Positions 1 through 12,017 of a DNA stretch of 64,000 nt are shown one piece after another; the first letter of the stretch is position 1; every line of letters begins with the position of its first letter. Made by a program: the position numbers and the translations under genes. The stretch lies in the NCBI GenBank assembly GCA_949126835.1, contig OX421503.1, forward strand, positions 4,392,823 through 4,456,822. Reading direction: 5' to 3'. The notes beneath the pieces were generated by a model, which was given only the letters and a program-made list of their open reading frames with translations, searched no databases and was not told the origin of the DNA. This DNA is from Anisus vortex (Eukaryota; Mollusca; Gastropoda; Planorbidae).

Positions 1-880
1 AAATGGTGGTTGTAAAAGACAAAAGAGCTCTAACACAAAAATGCCTTATTTTAATGAAGAAAACAGTAAAGAGACTGTTACAAGCAATATTACCCGTAGC
101 ATACAGAAGTTGTTTTTATTCACAAGCTATTGTGCTCAACTGCCGAGCACTCTAAAATTTAGACGCGCTTTGTATCATAAAGCAGATGTAGAATTAAAAC
201 TCTTACTAAAGGGCTAATCAACATCAAGGTGGAAAATTGCCTTCCGTGGATGGACTGTGTGCACCGGTCTAGCCACACATCTCTCTGGTTGCCAGAGTAC
301 CACGTTGGATATTGTCATACCAGAAAAAAAAAAAGCTTTATTAGGTATAAAAGCATCTTTTTAAAATAAAAAATATAACTGAATAAATTAAAGTTAACTT
401 TTGCTTTAGTAAGAAAGGAGTCTTTAGTTTTAATAAATAATCTACGTATTATCAATAAGGTCGTTGATTTGCCAAGCGTTTTCAGTATCACTATTTACCG
501 TAGATGAGTTTCTTATTCATATTTATTTTGGAAATAGCTGCTTTGCGGTTAATTAAACAGTGAATAACCCGCAAAAACATCCCGTTCTGCCGACTCATCT
601 CTTCTGGAGGTGCCCCCGTTTCTCTCTGACGACCGTTGGTCTGGGAGCCTTCTCAATATCTGATCTGGCCCGAAAGTATAGAATCTATTTCCCATCCAAA
701 TCGGGAGAACAAGTTCTATCGTCATTAAAAAAAAATAATAATAAAAAACAAATTATTTTTATATTTACATATATATTTACATATATTAATATTTAAGTTT
801 TAAATTATTCATTAGTTTTGTATTTTGGAGCCTAGTGAATTATATCCGTGTTCCTAGTTGTCTGCTGCTAAATGTTGAGT
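1..880. other. No recognised feature
   Basis: AT-rich unique-looking sequence. A 78-codon frame at 560-796 ends in low-complexity Asn/Lys/Ile and matches nothing I know. The stretch is probably intronic to the receptor gene. Confidence 0.5.
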
Positions 881-1181
881 CAAAGACTATAATAAGATGG
901 ACCTCTTGCTTTGATATTTCTGCTATTTGATAACTTGAAACACTTATTTTCAGAATTTCCGATCGCACTAAGTCCTCTAGACTTCCGGTTCAGTAATTCG
1001 CTATGATTTTCTCAATGGAAAAAAAAAGATTAAAATCGAAAGTTGTATACAGCGGAAAACCTGTTAATGCAATCGTAGAAGCGTTGAAGTAATTCAAGAC
1101 AGCCTTATTGGTTGCGCATGGAAAAAAGAACATATAAGCTCTGAAAAAAAGAGCAAGCGGTCCATCTTATTATAGTCTTTG
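881..1181. mobile_element. MITE M3, copy 1 (long terminal inverted repeats)
   Basis: The ends are inverted copies. The left reads caaagactataataagatg followed by gacctcttgct; the right is its complement with one change (agcaagcggtcc and so on). About 300 bp in all, non-coding, AT-rich in the middle. A second copy lies at 40010-40288 in opposite orientation, with matching internal pieces (aacttgaaacac, gattttctcaatg, cgaaagttgta). The target duplication could not be decided because the flanks are near-palindromic, so the superfamily is open. Confidence 0.75.
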
Positions 1182-1689
1182 GTTAAATGCGCTCTGAGAT
1201 TACATTATGTTTGTCGGCAGCACTATACAAATATAATAAATATATGGTTACGGTTATATAATAATAACATTAAAATTTGTGGTTTTCTTTTATAAATAAA
1301 TCACTTACACAAGTTTGTTTTAGTTTAGAAATAGTTCGTCAAGATCTGGGTAAGAATTTTACGTCCAGATCTCTTGTGTTAGTCTATATTTTTTTTTAAT
1401 AATTAGGTAAGTGATTTTCTATTATGATTTTACTATTTGAATTGACCCAGTTTTTTTTTATACTGAGCGTTACCCCATTTCTAAGCAAACACACACACAC
1501 ACACACATACTTAGCAGCAGACGCAGACAAACCCTAGGGCTTTTAAATAAATGGGTTGGTCACCCAGAGACAATCCTAGCAAGCTTAATTACACGCCCCT
1601 CCCCTCGCTGAGTCTGGAAGAGAAACAAATACATAGGTTGATAAAAGTATAATAGTGTTAATGAGTTGTTAGATGGCGGGATACAGATA

Positions 1690-1995
1690 TAAACCGATTG
1701 GTTGATTGATATATTATTTGATAGATTGTTAGTCTGACTAATAGATTTGTTGATAGATTGTTTAATAGATTCAATAAAAGTTTGATTGACATATTGAAGT
1801 TTAGAGTAATTTATAGATATATTTAAAGATTGAGTATAGATTGATTTATATATCGATTTATAGATATATTTTTATTTTGATTTTCAGATTGATTTACATA
1901 TTGGTTGATATATTCATTTATATATTGATTTATAGATTAATCTATAGATTTATTCATATATTGATTTATAGATGGATTGACATATATATTGATAG
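1690..1995. repeat. Degenerate AT-rich tandem repeat (ttgatttatagat-like)
   Basis: Repeats of ttgat/tagatt words at irregular 12-20-bp spacing, heavily mutated. No coding sense. Confidence 0.7.
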
Positions 1996-3060
1996 ATAAC
2001 TTATTACGACCCAGTTTACTAAACTTTTCCCATCATCCAACTCAACTAAATGCCTACAAAACACATCCTAGCTCCCCAGAGAAAGCCAGGGATAATGTCA
2101 CCTTACGGACCTCATATCGTACCCTGAAATCACCCCCTCCACTTTACCCCCCCCCCCCCCCCCCCCCAACATCTACTACTAACTCTGTTTAGTTGTTTCA
2201 ATGGTAAGAAAAGAGGTGGGGGGTGGGGACGGACATTTAAAAATAACTATAAGCAGACAGAAGCGACTGCGGGGACTTTCACCAAAACCAGACATTTGTT
2301 CTTTTGTGTGTGTGTTTCCATTTAGCCTCAAACTTCTGGCGCTTTTATACAGTTCGTTAAAACGCTGGTGCTAAGTATAGACCATCAGACAGACGCACAG
2401 AAATAATGTATGTAAAGAGAAGACAGACCCCAAAAAAAAAGACAAGTGGGTGGGGCGGGAAATTTTTTTTGAACTAACTATGAGAATAACACATTTTTAT
2501 AAAGTTTGTAACAAAAAAAAATCATTTTTAACCGGATAGAGAAAAAAATATCAGAAAATTTAGAAATATAATGATAAAAAATACAAGGAAAAAAAAGTGA
2601 CTTGACGTCATTTGGTTGGCCTGGTCGCTGCTCGTTAGTGCTTTAATTGTCTTCAACTGTCGTTTGCTTTTAGGTGTTATCTGCCCTTGCCCTTAGCTTG
2701 CGTGTGTGTGTGTCTTTTATTTAAAAAAAAACATATTATTTGAACTGGAAATTTTATATTATATTTTATTTTCGTAAAAAGTAAGAATGAATTTTGAAAT
2801 TGTTGAAACATGTTGCGTAAATTAGTTTTGATTTACTGGTTTGACCCGGGGACATATTTGTGTCTATAAATAGTATTGACGTTCTGAGTATAGACTTATA
2901 ATATAACAGGAAGAACATATTTTACAGCAATACTCAAAGTCCGATTAATAGAAGTGGTAAACGTAAATCTATTATGCTCTGATAAACATAAGGATAAAAA
3001 TATTCTTATTATATTTATCTATAACAAATGCATATGCGGTCTCTGTTTTTGTTATATAAG
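1996..3060. other. No gene; low-complexity and unique AT-rich DNA
   Basis: A C run (about 2148-2167), a tgacgtca CRE-like word near 2603 and (TG)n at 2702-2712. No coding signal beyond random frames. Confidence 0.5.
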
Positions 3061-3170
3061 AGCATGGAATGGGTTGGCCTAAACAACCCAGGAAAACCAA
3101 AAACTTGACATAATTTAAAACACTTAATCAATATGCTAGATCAGATTCAAACTACGGATACACGTAGGAC

Positions 3171-3203
<33 letters not shown>

Positions 3204-3237
3204 ATACCGAAGGAGTGTCTGTAACATATAAGATTAC
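3061..3237 (+). mobile_element. LINE family C, 3'-end fragment
   Basis: It begins gcatggaatggg (the conserved W-N-G codons near the end of the ORF) and continues to taggacgca, then cgaaggagtgtctgtaacat and ataagatta. The same order is found in at least eight other places here. An A-run of about 27 interrupts it at 3173-3200. Confidence 0.7.
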
Positions 3238-3684
3238 TAAATGAAAAATCAATGTGCTATTTGCTCTATGTAACTGTTGAATAGATTTCGAATACATAGA
3301 TATACAACCTAAAGATTTGATTATTATCATAACGTTACAGCTGTGGGAATTCGACTCACACATTTCCCGAGATAAACCAATTACCATTGGTCAGAACAGT
3401 ATTCGAAAAAAAAACATTTTTTTAGGTCAGTTTGACATCATAATTTCATAATTAGTTTTGTTTTTCTCTTGTTTTACATAAACATGAAATTAAAACAATT
3501 CATAATTGAGGCGAGATAACATTATTCTATTAAGCAAAAAGGTAATTTATTTATTTCTTAAAATCTTTTTTTTGGCTCTTACTGTACGAAAAGTTGAGTT
3601 TTCATAGTTCACCAATTTCAAGGTCAATATTTAGACATGAGTAACGGAAACATACTTAATTAATATCTAGAAAAACGCATTTAA

Positions 3685-4010
3685 AGATGGTCTTATAAAA
3701 ACCTTAAAGGAACTAGACGTAGACCCAGACAGATGGGAAACTCTAGCAGCGGACAGAAGCAAGTGACGAAATGTTATATCGTCTGGGGCACAATTGGCAG
3801 AAATTAACAGATCTTCCAGGGCTGAAAAAAAAAACGCTCATAAATAAAAGCCAAGCATACCTGCAAGGCGCTGCGCTGCCGATCCCCACAGCCTCATAAT
3901 TTGTGTGTGCTGCCTACAAACAAACTTTCAGGGCCCTTTTAGGACTAATGGGCCACCAGAGAAGCCACAAAGCTACTGGGAGACGTGGTCATCCTCGGAC
4001 ATGAACAACT
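3685..4010 (+). pseudogene. LINE family E, C-terminal fragment with zinc finger relic
   Basis: One frame reads LKELDVDPDRWETLAADRSK, then a stop, then a continuation; a shifted frame gives a Cys-x2-Cys followed by GLMGHQRSH. Both are standard at the C-terminus of many invertebrate endonuclease/reverse-transcriptase LINEs: a W-E-x-L-A-x-D-R-x-x-W block, then a C2H2 finger. Stops and at least one frameshift show it is dead. Confidence 0.7.
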
Positions 4011-4149
4011 CTCAACAATACAACCAAAAACAAATACCCACAAAAATTCCACAAAATATTCAGAGTAGTTATGCTTAGATCTCAAGGCTCAGCTACATTG
4101 TAAAGGGCAATGCATCGAAATAATTAAGTTATAATTTATTTAAAACTAA

Positions 4150-4330
4150 AGGGGCGCGTTCGAATTGACGAACACATACGTCACGGGATTGAGACTTGGT
4201 AAGGACTACAATGGGTCACTGAGTATATCAAGTTTTGAAGGCGGCTGGGCGTTGTACTGGATACACAATCTCCTAGAAGGCAATGCAGTAGTTACCAACA
4301 TTTATTATCGCTGCTTCAATTAGAGTCTAT
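4150..4330 (+). mobile_element. SINE S1, degenerate copy
   Basis: It contains ggcggctgggcgttgtactgg, acacaatctcctag and gctgcttcaat in the order of the S1 3' half, with a weak cgcgttcgaattg remnant of the tRNA-like head. Heavily diverged. Confidence 0.55.
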
Positions 4331-4871
4331 CCATTGAACATAAATGGTATTCAAAAAATTATCTTGTTAACAACAAAATCTTTCAAAAAAATTAATGATG
4401 CCAGGACACAGGATCGTAAAAATCAATCTCTCTGTATGACCTTAACCTTTGACAGACGAGGAATCTAACTCTTTCCAATCTAGTCAAGTGTGTTCCACGT
4501 ATGAGTGTTTAATTGTTACGAGTTATCTACCCCTCCCCCCCCCCCCCCACACACACTCTTCCCATTCCAAGAATCACAAGCAGACGCACCCCCCCCCCCC
4601 TTATGTTGTTTTTCCAAGGTAATCAAGTTTCGGCCATTTTATGTTTTATCACCGTCGTCTGCTCTGGTTCCCTGGTTCTGCAGACGGACAGTCCGAGAGA
4701 TCAATTACGGCCCTTTGTTTTTACTTTCTAAATTGCTTCCGCTACGTTAGAATGTGTTTTTCTCCATAGAGCATTGACTCTCAAGTAAGGTTTAGTTCAA
4801 ACCCTGATAGAGAGAGATAGGGTGGCGAAAGAATAGGAGCCAACAAAAATGCATTGACACAAATTTAAAAA

Positions 4872-5155
4872 AAAAGGGGCACGGTAGCCGGGCGGCAGCG
4901 CGTTCGATTGGCGAGCCGAAGGTCCCGGGTTCGAATCCTGGTGCAGGCTAGGATTTTTTTCCCGGGTCTGGAAGGTGTCCCTGAGTTTACCCAGCTCTGA
5001 TGGGTACCTGATCTTAGTTGGGGTAAAGTAAAGGCGGCTCTGCATAGTGCTGGCAACACAATCACCTAGCATTCCGTAGCCACAGAAACTGGCGAACGCT
5101 GCTTCACCGGACCTATGGATCAATTCGGTCCGACGGGTACTTTACTTACTTTTAC
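4872..5155 (+). mobile_element. SINE S1, near full-length tRNA-derived copy
   Basis: This is the best copy of the dominant SINE here. The tRNA-like head has an A box (tagccgggcgg, 4885-4895) and a perfect B box (ggttcgaatcc, 4928-4938). A conserved body follows (cccagctctgatgggtacc; tagttggggtaaagtaaagg; ggcaacacaatcacctagc; gaacgctgcttcaccgg) and the end is ggtccgacgggtactttactt. It would be transcribed by RNA polymerase III and moved by a LINE in trans. Spurious ORFs on the minus strand here are translations of this element. Confidence 0.9.
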
Positions 5156-5159
5156 AATT

Positions 5160-5780
5160 TAAAAAAATAATAATTTATTAAATGTTATTATATCATAAAT
5201 ATTTTTGTAACTTTTATTGTACGTTGGTAACTAAATTTTTCGGATTTTGCGGTTGTTGTCTTTCGATTTCTCGTGGGCTGAGTGTTGTTGTTTTTTCTGA
5301 GAGTGATCTTCCTAGCCAAGGAAGATTGCCTCTACGGTTGGGGCTGAAGACGGACTCCAAAGATGTCCTCACTACAAGATTTGGTCATACATTCTTTGCG
5401 AAACAAAGAAGTTCTACACGGTGTTGTGAAAAAAAGTGGACTGCTGAATTTCTGACCGCTACCGAACAATAGGGCGGTCGAATACTTAAGAGAACGTGGC
5501 TGTGATTAGGCCACAACATTAGAAGAAGATATTATTGGGAATGGAACCACGACAAGCTCTAGAATGGAACACGAAATGCAAATTGCGCATATGACAATCA
5601 AAACATATATAGAGGGGCATCGTTAGAGTAGACGTCAAAGGTTCAAACAAAATATGGAATGAAGTCAAGGGGAACTTCGTGAATGGACAAAATGCTCTAT
5701 GTTCCTTAGGGAACCAAAAGGACACTTGAGGATAATGAGGAACCTTGACCATAAAGTGCGTATGAAAACGAAGATATCAC
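5160..5780. other. Unrecognised sequence with a 96-codon frame
   Basis: The frame at 5182-5472 (plus) has a Cys/Phe-rich start and a more balanced second half (SDLPSQGRLPLRLGLKTDSK). No domain is recognised. It follows a SINE directly, so the start codon is probably chance; the second half might be a relic of a mobile-element protein. Confidence 0.3.
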
Positions 5781-6175
5781 TCGCGTCTCTTACTCTTTGT
5801 CATATTCTCTCTACTTCTCTTTGCCATACTCTCTCTCTCTCTCTCTTTGTCATACTATCTCTCTTTCTCTGTGTAATACTATATCTCTCTTTCTCTTTGT
5901 CATTCTCTCTTTCTTTTTGTCATACTCTCTTTCTCTTTGTCATACTCTCTCTCCTTTTCTCTTTTCTCTAATAGGTCTGCTCTCTCTTTGTCTTTTCCAT
6001 TTCACATCACTTCTTTTTCTTTCCATTTTCGTTCTCTTTTATATCAAAACCAAAGCACACCCTGCAGCCCTATTATATTTCAACCTCATCTCTCTCTGTA
6101 TATATTTATCACTCCAGACTCTGACTCTCTCTCTCTGTCTCTCTCTCTCTCTTTTTCTCTATCTCCTTGCGTATT
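5780..6175. repeat. CT-rich low-complexity with a tctctttgtcatactctc repeat
   Basis: The tctctttgtcatactctc word recurs about seven times at 22-30-bp spacing between 5795 and 5960, followed by a looser pyrimidine-rich tract. Confidence 0.8.
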
Positions 6176-6754
6176 AAGTTATACAATTATCTGTAATTTT
6201 AAAAAAAATCTAATAAACTTAAAGACAAAACTTCTCTTCCACCGTCTATATCATCAAACATGACTTCTAATTCAGACATTTCTTTATCTGATGTATTTTT
6301 CTACGAACATCCTGTCCAGACATGAAAATTGTTGCTTACTTAGATAAAACTGGATTAAACAAGTGCAGAATGTGCAACATTAGATTTTAAAAATGCGAAT
6401 TACAGAGATAAAAAAAACAGTATACGAAAATATTTTCGTTGAATGAGTGTAATTACTACAGCCGGTGTGTCCTGGGTTCAACTCTGTCATTGGCCTCCTA
6501 CACAAATATGAGATCACTGCCTTAGCTTTTACGTTGATAGAACACAGAGGTCAGATCTGGTTTTAGTTGCGAGAAGAGCTAGAAACGGTTGGGGTGTGTG
6601 GGGGGGGGGGGGCGGAGGATAACTGTATTCAAAAGCCAAGACTTAAGAAACAGAACGTAAAATTGTTATATTTTTAAACAGCACTCTGTTTTTGAGTCAT
6701 TTAAAACAAGGGGCCATAAATGTATTGCGTATACATCATCTGACGTTGATTGAA

Positions 6755-6985
6755 CACGTAATGTTCGTCGGCAACCTTTTGATGACAGTTTTCCAATATA
6801 CCATTTCTTATTCGTTCAATGTGCCAACAGTATAAAAGTCATATTATATAGCTGCTCTTTTCTTGCATAAGCTATTTTAATTGAAATTGTCTTTTGTGGA
6901 TCTTTCGCGTGCTATTGAAAAAAAAATCCATCAGCGTGCCAAATCTGGCAAGCGTTGCGTTTGTTGCTGAACCCTCCTCTGTGTT
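6755..6985. mobile_element. hAT MITE M1, degraded copy
   Basis: Left end near gtcggcaaccttttgatg, a right portion ctttcgcgtgctattgaaa and cagcgtgccaaatctggc, ending at ttgttgctgaaccc. It matches the better M1 copies in order and spacing. The target duplication is not readable. Confidence 0.55.
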
Positions 6986-8150
6986 GTGTTATAGTTTAAC
7001 TCTGTACTAGTCATCAAAAAGATAGCGTGAAAGACGTCAAATTATTGCAAAGACTCACATTATTAAAATTTCGCTTCAAATCTACTTTGTACCTGTCCAA
7101 TATTGGACAAAAATAAACTCTTTTATAAGTCTTAGATGAATTTCTTTTAAAATATATACAAAAAATATCTCTGACGTTGGTGTTTTGAAACGAGTCTATG
7201 AAAACATAGATAGTGACCAATGGATGCGTCTTATGTACTTCTTTTATGTAAGGTATGTCAAACGATGAATGAGTAGTTTGATATTTTGTGTGTAGAAATT
7301 TTACAGGAGTTTAGAATGCAAGCGATTGAAAAAAGTAAACAGCAGATAGGGCTGAGTGGAAGGAGGCGGTGAGATCAGGTTCAAAGCTCTCTATTTTGAG
7401 TTGTAGGTCAACAAAGATTGAAAGATAGAAAGACAAAAGTATGAACACTGGGATGGTTGGGTTCATGGACGCATAGATGGATAGACGGATGAATGGACGG
7501 TTGAATGGAAAGATGAACGCGTGGTCTGATGTCGATCATTAGCTTTCAAAAACAACAAATGTTGCTTCTAAAATTATGAGAGACCTACATTTTTAACAAT
7601 TTTTTTCTTTTTAAATCTTTGAGCGTGGGAGTTAGACAAGAGCAAGCAATTATTATTCCAGCGATTGAATTCTCTTTATGAAAAATTAGAGCCCGAAGGG
7701 AAATAATATTCAAAACTATTGACATTTTATTAAAAGTAAGTTAAAGGGAATTAATTTGGTGTTTATTTTTTATGGCTTTTACAAAATTCCAAATTCATAA
7801 TAAAATGAATTCATGGAACAAAATAAAAAAGGCAAATAAATTAGTATATAGAGCTGATGTAACTTTTTGAATTCAATAAATGTTCAACTGATATAAAAAG
7901 AATATTTTATATTGATATGCAAATCTATAATAGTAGGACAACTGTGACGTCTTGACTATTCTTTGAAATATATCATTTTTTATCAAATCATGTTACATCA
8001 ACTACAAAACTAAAACAAAATAGTAAATAACAAAAAATGAGACAAAGAGTAAAAAAGAATCTATATTCCTCCGAAATGTTATTCCGACTCTCACATTTTT
8101 AGAAAAGTAGATACACCTAGACTATTTTACAGACATTTATAGTGCAAAAT
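6986..8150. other. No recognised feature
   Basis: AT-rich, with a short ggatggatagacgga-like repeat around 7450-7515. Nothing coding. Confidence 0.5.
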
Positions 8151-8167
8151 CGTTAGGGGTGTGGGGG

Positions 8168-8395
8168 TGTGGGGAGGCGCGAGGATGAATTAAAAGAATT
8201 CACTGCAAAACTAGAGAAAACATCAGAGGCGTATGGTATGGAAATCAACGCAGAAAAGACCAAGGTCATGGCAAATAGAACATTCACAAGGGAAATTCGG
8301 ATAAACGGGCAAAAACTCGAAGAGGTCTCCGCCTTCAAATATCTAGGGGCTGTAGTAGACATAAATAGCTTTAAACCAACAGGCCCAACTTAGGG
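8168..8395 (+). pseudogene. LINE reverse transcriptase fragment (RTE-like)
   Basis: One frame encodes EDELKEFTAKLEKTSEAYG, then MEINAEKTKVMANRT, EIRINGQKLEEVSAFKYLG and AVV. This is the segment just after the catalytic YADD motif in many endonuclease/RT LINEs (thumb region: K-T-K-V-M, then F-K-Y-L-G). The catalytic core and both ends are missing, and similarity stops near 8360. Confidence 0.7.
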
Positions 8396-8439
8396 CCACA
8401 AGGAAAAAAAATACTTTAAAAAAAATACTAATAAAGGAA

Positions 8440-9345
8440 TATATTATAATAATAATAATAATAACGGTGCTTATATAGCGCATATCCCGTTGGTGACAGT
8501 TCTATGCGCAGACGACAGTTACAGAATACAGACAGACAACGAAATATATAGTAATACGCTGATTCTGCTGACGAAATAGGTGAGTCTTCAGCCGGCTCCT
8601 GAAGGTGTCATAGCTAGGGCTCTGGCGAATCTGTAGTGGGAGGTGATTCCAAGCGGACGGTCCTGCGTAGGAAAATGAACGTTCGCCAGCAGACACTAGC
8701 CTCACACGAGGGATCCGCAGAGTAAGCGCGTCAGATGCCGAACGAAGTGGGCGGGACTGGGTGTAGAGCTCCATACAAGAGCGAAGATAATCCGGGGCGC
8801 AGTTATTCAGGCACCTATAACAGAGGGAAGCCAGCTTATATGAGATCCGGTTGTTGATGGGTAGCCAGTGCAGAGATCGGAGCAGAGGATTGATATCATT
8901 TGACTTCTTCTTCTTGAGAACTAGTCGGGCTGCGCAGTTCTGGATACGTTGGAGTCCTTGAAGGGAGGAGGCCGGGAGACCAGCCAAAAGCGAATTACAA
9001 TAGTCCAAGCGGGAAAATAGGAGAGAGATGATGAGCTTAACACAAGCTTCCTTGGTGAGATAACGACGAATGGCGGCAATACGACGCAGATGGAAGAAGC
9101 AGATTTTGGTGAGGAAGGAGATGTGGGTTTGCATGGACAGCGTGGAGTCCAGATAGACGCCAAGGCTTTTGATAGTCGGGGAGAAAGGCACAGTTGCATC
9201 AGCCAGCTGAAGATCGGACGCAGTGAGGGACACGACCCTCTGTCTCGTACCGACGATAAGAGCTTCAGTCTTCTCACTGTTAAGCTTCAACTTGTTTTCC
9301 GTCATCCAGCTCTGGATGTCCAGGAAACAGATGGAGATGTATATT
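8440..9345 (-). pseudogene. LINE family B (CR1/L2-like), 5'-truncated C-terminal part and 3' tail
   Basis: An open frame at 9305-8502 (267 codons), extended upstream in frame to about 9340, covers the end of the reverse transcriptase and the connection region: KLKLNSEKTEALIVG, then IKSLGVYLDSTLSMQTHI, LDYCNSLLAGLP, LQRIQNCAARLV, LRSLHWLPINNRISYKL and AWNHLPLQIR. These blocks in this order are typical of CR1/L2-clade elements. The catalytic palm is missing, so it cannot be active. The non-coding end tatatagcgcatatcccgt leads into an (ATA)n tail at 8447-8464. The frame is intact, so insertion was fairly recent. Confidence 0.88.
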
Positions 9346-10440
9346 TTGATATATAAACAAAACTACAAACTGAAAATAAAATTAAATTAAATAACAAGAA
9401 TAGTTGTAAATCAATAGGGCCATTTAACAAGAAAAGGTTGAGTTTGGAGTGAAGTAAAACGAGGTAGGGCCTGTGCCCTCACAATGGGAGGGGGGGCATA
9501 TGCCCGGGGGACAACATTTCCAGGGGAGGCGGCAAATGTAGTCTAAATATAGGAAATATAGCAACAAACAAGCAGTTACAGTTTGCAAGGGGGCGACGTT
9601 GAAACTTGTGCCTTGGGGGCGCTACATAGGCGTGTACAGGCTCTGGGTAAGGCGCGGGTTATTTTGGATGCCTATTGGTGCCAACATATTTTTCCTCCCT
9701 CACCCCCCCCCTCCCTTTTTTTTTCTCCAAAAACAACAACTAAAAAAAAAAAATTAAATAAAACGTAAACATCTGAATAAACTTTTTTTTTAGCTCTTCC
9801 CCTTAGACACAGTGTCGCAATGTTGAACCATTTTTCTAATATTGGTAGAATTATATAATGAGTCGTATCGAAGAGAAAAGTCCATAGTTCGGAACTGAAA
9901 AGTATATTAAGAACGTACTACTATTTATTTTAACAGCGGATTTCTCTAATTTATTAAATAAAACCAGTGGAGTATTCTACAAAACTCAACAAGAAGTGTA
10001 GATGGTCATTCGTTTCAAAATCAGTGCTGGGGGGGGGGGGGGGGGGGGGGCGGTTTCCTTGTGTTTGCGTGCGTGCGCGCGTGAGCGTTTAAAACCAACA
10101 TTCCTTAGAGATGGACGACAAAATAATATGACACCAGGTTTTCTTTTCTAGATTATTGTTTCTTTTATTTGTTCAGGGTCAAGGTTAAATTGCGTTAATG
10201 CAAAAGGCGTTTTTTTTTTTTTTGGGTTTCGTTTTCAGAAAGATGGCGATACAAAAGGAACATAAATGGTAAACGGCCTTGGTGTAAAGGTGCGCGTGGA
10301 TATCTGCTGGAAAGGGCTCCTGTGATTGTTAGGTACAATGAACAAGCTGGATTTATAAACGAAATGTAACACCCCTTTTTTCACTAATGCATATCGATGT
10401 CATACACTTGGGTTTATGCGTAATGTGAATCTTTCCTTTA
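9346..10440. other. No gene; homopolymer-rich
   Basis: T, A and G runs (9715-9725, 10027-10050, 10209-10222). A gcgtgcgtgcgcgcgtgagcg alternating purine-pyrimidine stretch near 10068-10088 could adopt Z-DNA. Confidence 0.5.
10027..10050. repeat. Poly-G run
   Basis: More than 20 consecutive G. Other long G/C runs are at about 2148-2167, 4533-4548, 4588-4600, 6600-6612, 34061-34076, 49440-49456, 56209-56224 and 60990-61007. These are able to form G-quadruplexes and are likely sequencing trouble spots. Confidence 0.95.
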
Positions 10441-10448
10441 AACATAGT

Positions 10449-10952
10449 TTTATAGAACACACCTAGACCTACGTACGACCGTGAGGTAGATTTATAGAAC
10501 ACACCTAGACCTACGTACGACCGTGTTTTAGATTTATAGAACACACCTAGACCTACGTACAACCGTGGGGTAGATTTATATAACACACCTAGACCCACGT
10601 ACGACCGTGTTTTAGATTTATAGAACACACCTAGACCCACGTACGACCGTGTTTTAGATTTATAGAACACACCTAGACCCACGTACGACCGTGTTTTAGA
10701 TTTATAGAACACACCTAGACCTACGTACGACCGTGGGGTAGATTTATAGAACACACCTAGACCTACGTACGACCGTGGGGTAGATTTATAGAACACACCT
10801 AGACCTACGTACGACCGTGGGGTAGATTTATAGAACACACCTAGACCTACGTACGACCGTGGGGTAGATTTATAGAACACACCTAGACCTACGTACGACC
10901 GTGTTTTAGATTCATAGAACACACCTAGACCTACGTACGACCGTGTGGTAGA
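10449..10952. repeat. 42-bp minisatellite, 12 copies, two alternating variants
   Basis: Unit of 42 bp: tttatagaacacacctagac then ctacgtacgaccgtg and a variable ggggtaga or ttttaga end. Twelve copies lie at exact 42-bp spacing with few substitutions. Because 42 is divisible by three, one minus-strand frame stays open (14-residue repeat), but it has no features of a real protein. It lies in the presumed receptor intron 1. Confidence 0.95.
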
Positions 10953-11022
10953 TTTTCTCCATCAGACCTGACGCAAGTTTTAGAAATCTCGCCCGTTTAA
11001 ATGTTCAAACGTTGTTACTTTA

Positions 11023-11289
11023 GAAGTCGCAAATTAGACCGCTATAACTATTACACATATCATGTCTCTTTCATAGAAGTCGCAAATTAGACCGCTATAA
11101 CTATAACACATAAAAGGTCTCTTTCATAGAAATCGCAAATTAGACCGCTATAACTATTAACACATAAGAGGTCTCTTTCATAGACATCGCTAATTAGACC
11201 GCTATAACGATTAACACATAAAAGGTCTCTTTCACAGAGGTCGCAAATTAGACCTCTATAACTATAACACATAGCATGTCTCTTTCATT
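11023..11289. repeat. ~53-bp minisatellite, 5 copies
   Basis: Unit gaagtcgcaaattagaccgc plus tataactattaacacataa and aggtctctttcata. Five copies with small indels; the last begins gaggtcgc. Confidence 0.9.
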
Positions 11290-11589
11290 CTTACGTTCGA
11301 TAACGAAACGATGAAAATGTTTCAAAAACTAAAAACAAAACTCGTATATTTATAAATTGGATAAGAAACTAGGCTACGCTAAGTAAACAAAGAAGAAGTG
11401 GTAGACTACAATGGAAATTTCGAGTATAGATTGAAATAATATGATGTTAAAAGCACTAAACTAAAAGTTAAAAAAAAAATGACCTTGACATTATCAGCAA
11501 AGTCTTAGTCTTAGAGTTAGTCTAGATTAGATTTGAAAAATAATTAGCATTGGGTTTAAATAAATGACAGAATTACCACTCTATGATAT

Positions 11590-11980
11590 TTAAAAATACA
11601 TTATATTAAAATACATATTTTGAAATGGAGAATAAAAAAAAAGATTGAAATTAAAATTTAGAATAATCAGATTCATATATATATAAAAATAGATATTGAA
11701 ATTAATATTGAAATAGATTTTAAAATAGTCATTGAAATAGACATACAAAAAGCTATTGAAATAGATATACAAATATATAGAAATAAGTTTCGCAACAGAT
11801 GTTGAAATATTTATTGAAATTGTTCTCGAAACATTAAAAAAAAAAAGAAATTAAAGTAGATATTGAAAAAAGATTGCAATAGATATGCAAACCAATAATA
11901 AAACGGTTTTCGAAATAGATGTTATAATAGATAATGAACTAGAAATAAACACTGATATTGAAATGGATTTTTAATTAGAG
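11590..11980. repeat. Degenerate A-rich repeat (attgaaatagat words)
   Basis: Irregular repetition of attgaaatagat and related words every 12-20 bp. It produces a spurious F/Y/N-rich minus-strand ORF. Confidence 0.65.
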
Positions 11981-12011
11981 ATGGAATAAGACAAAGTATT
12001 AAAGATAATGT

Positions 12012-12017
12012 TCTTAC
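12012..12017 (-). other. Splice donor of receptor exon 1
   Basis: The bases read GAG|GTAAGA on the minus strand, matching the consensus donor. Translation beyond it loses GPCR similarity at once and soon becomes AT-rich repeat sequence, so the coding exon ends at 12018. Confidence 0.85.

Noticed and set aside
4885..4945. Possible tRNA genes at A/B boxes of SINE copies
   Set aside because: Boxes are present but there is no anticodon arm or acceptor pairing, and the sequence recurs as an interspersed element.
4797..5123. 108-codon minus-strand ORF; similar ones at 55034-55336, 57076-57405 and 59402-59587
   Set aside because: These translate S1 SINE copies; the shared peptide (H-Q-D-S-N-P-G-P-S) comes from the B-box region.
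5699..6263. Ser/Leu-rich ORFs resembling membrane proteins
   Set aside because: CT-rich low-complexity read in three frames gives hydrophobic peptides automatically.
10353..10922. 189-codon minus-strand ORF of a 14-residue repeat
   Set aside because: The 42-bp unit keeps one frame open by arithmetic; there is no signal peptide, promoter or splice evidence, and it lies in a presumed intron.
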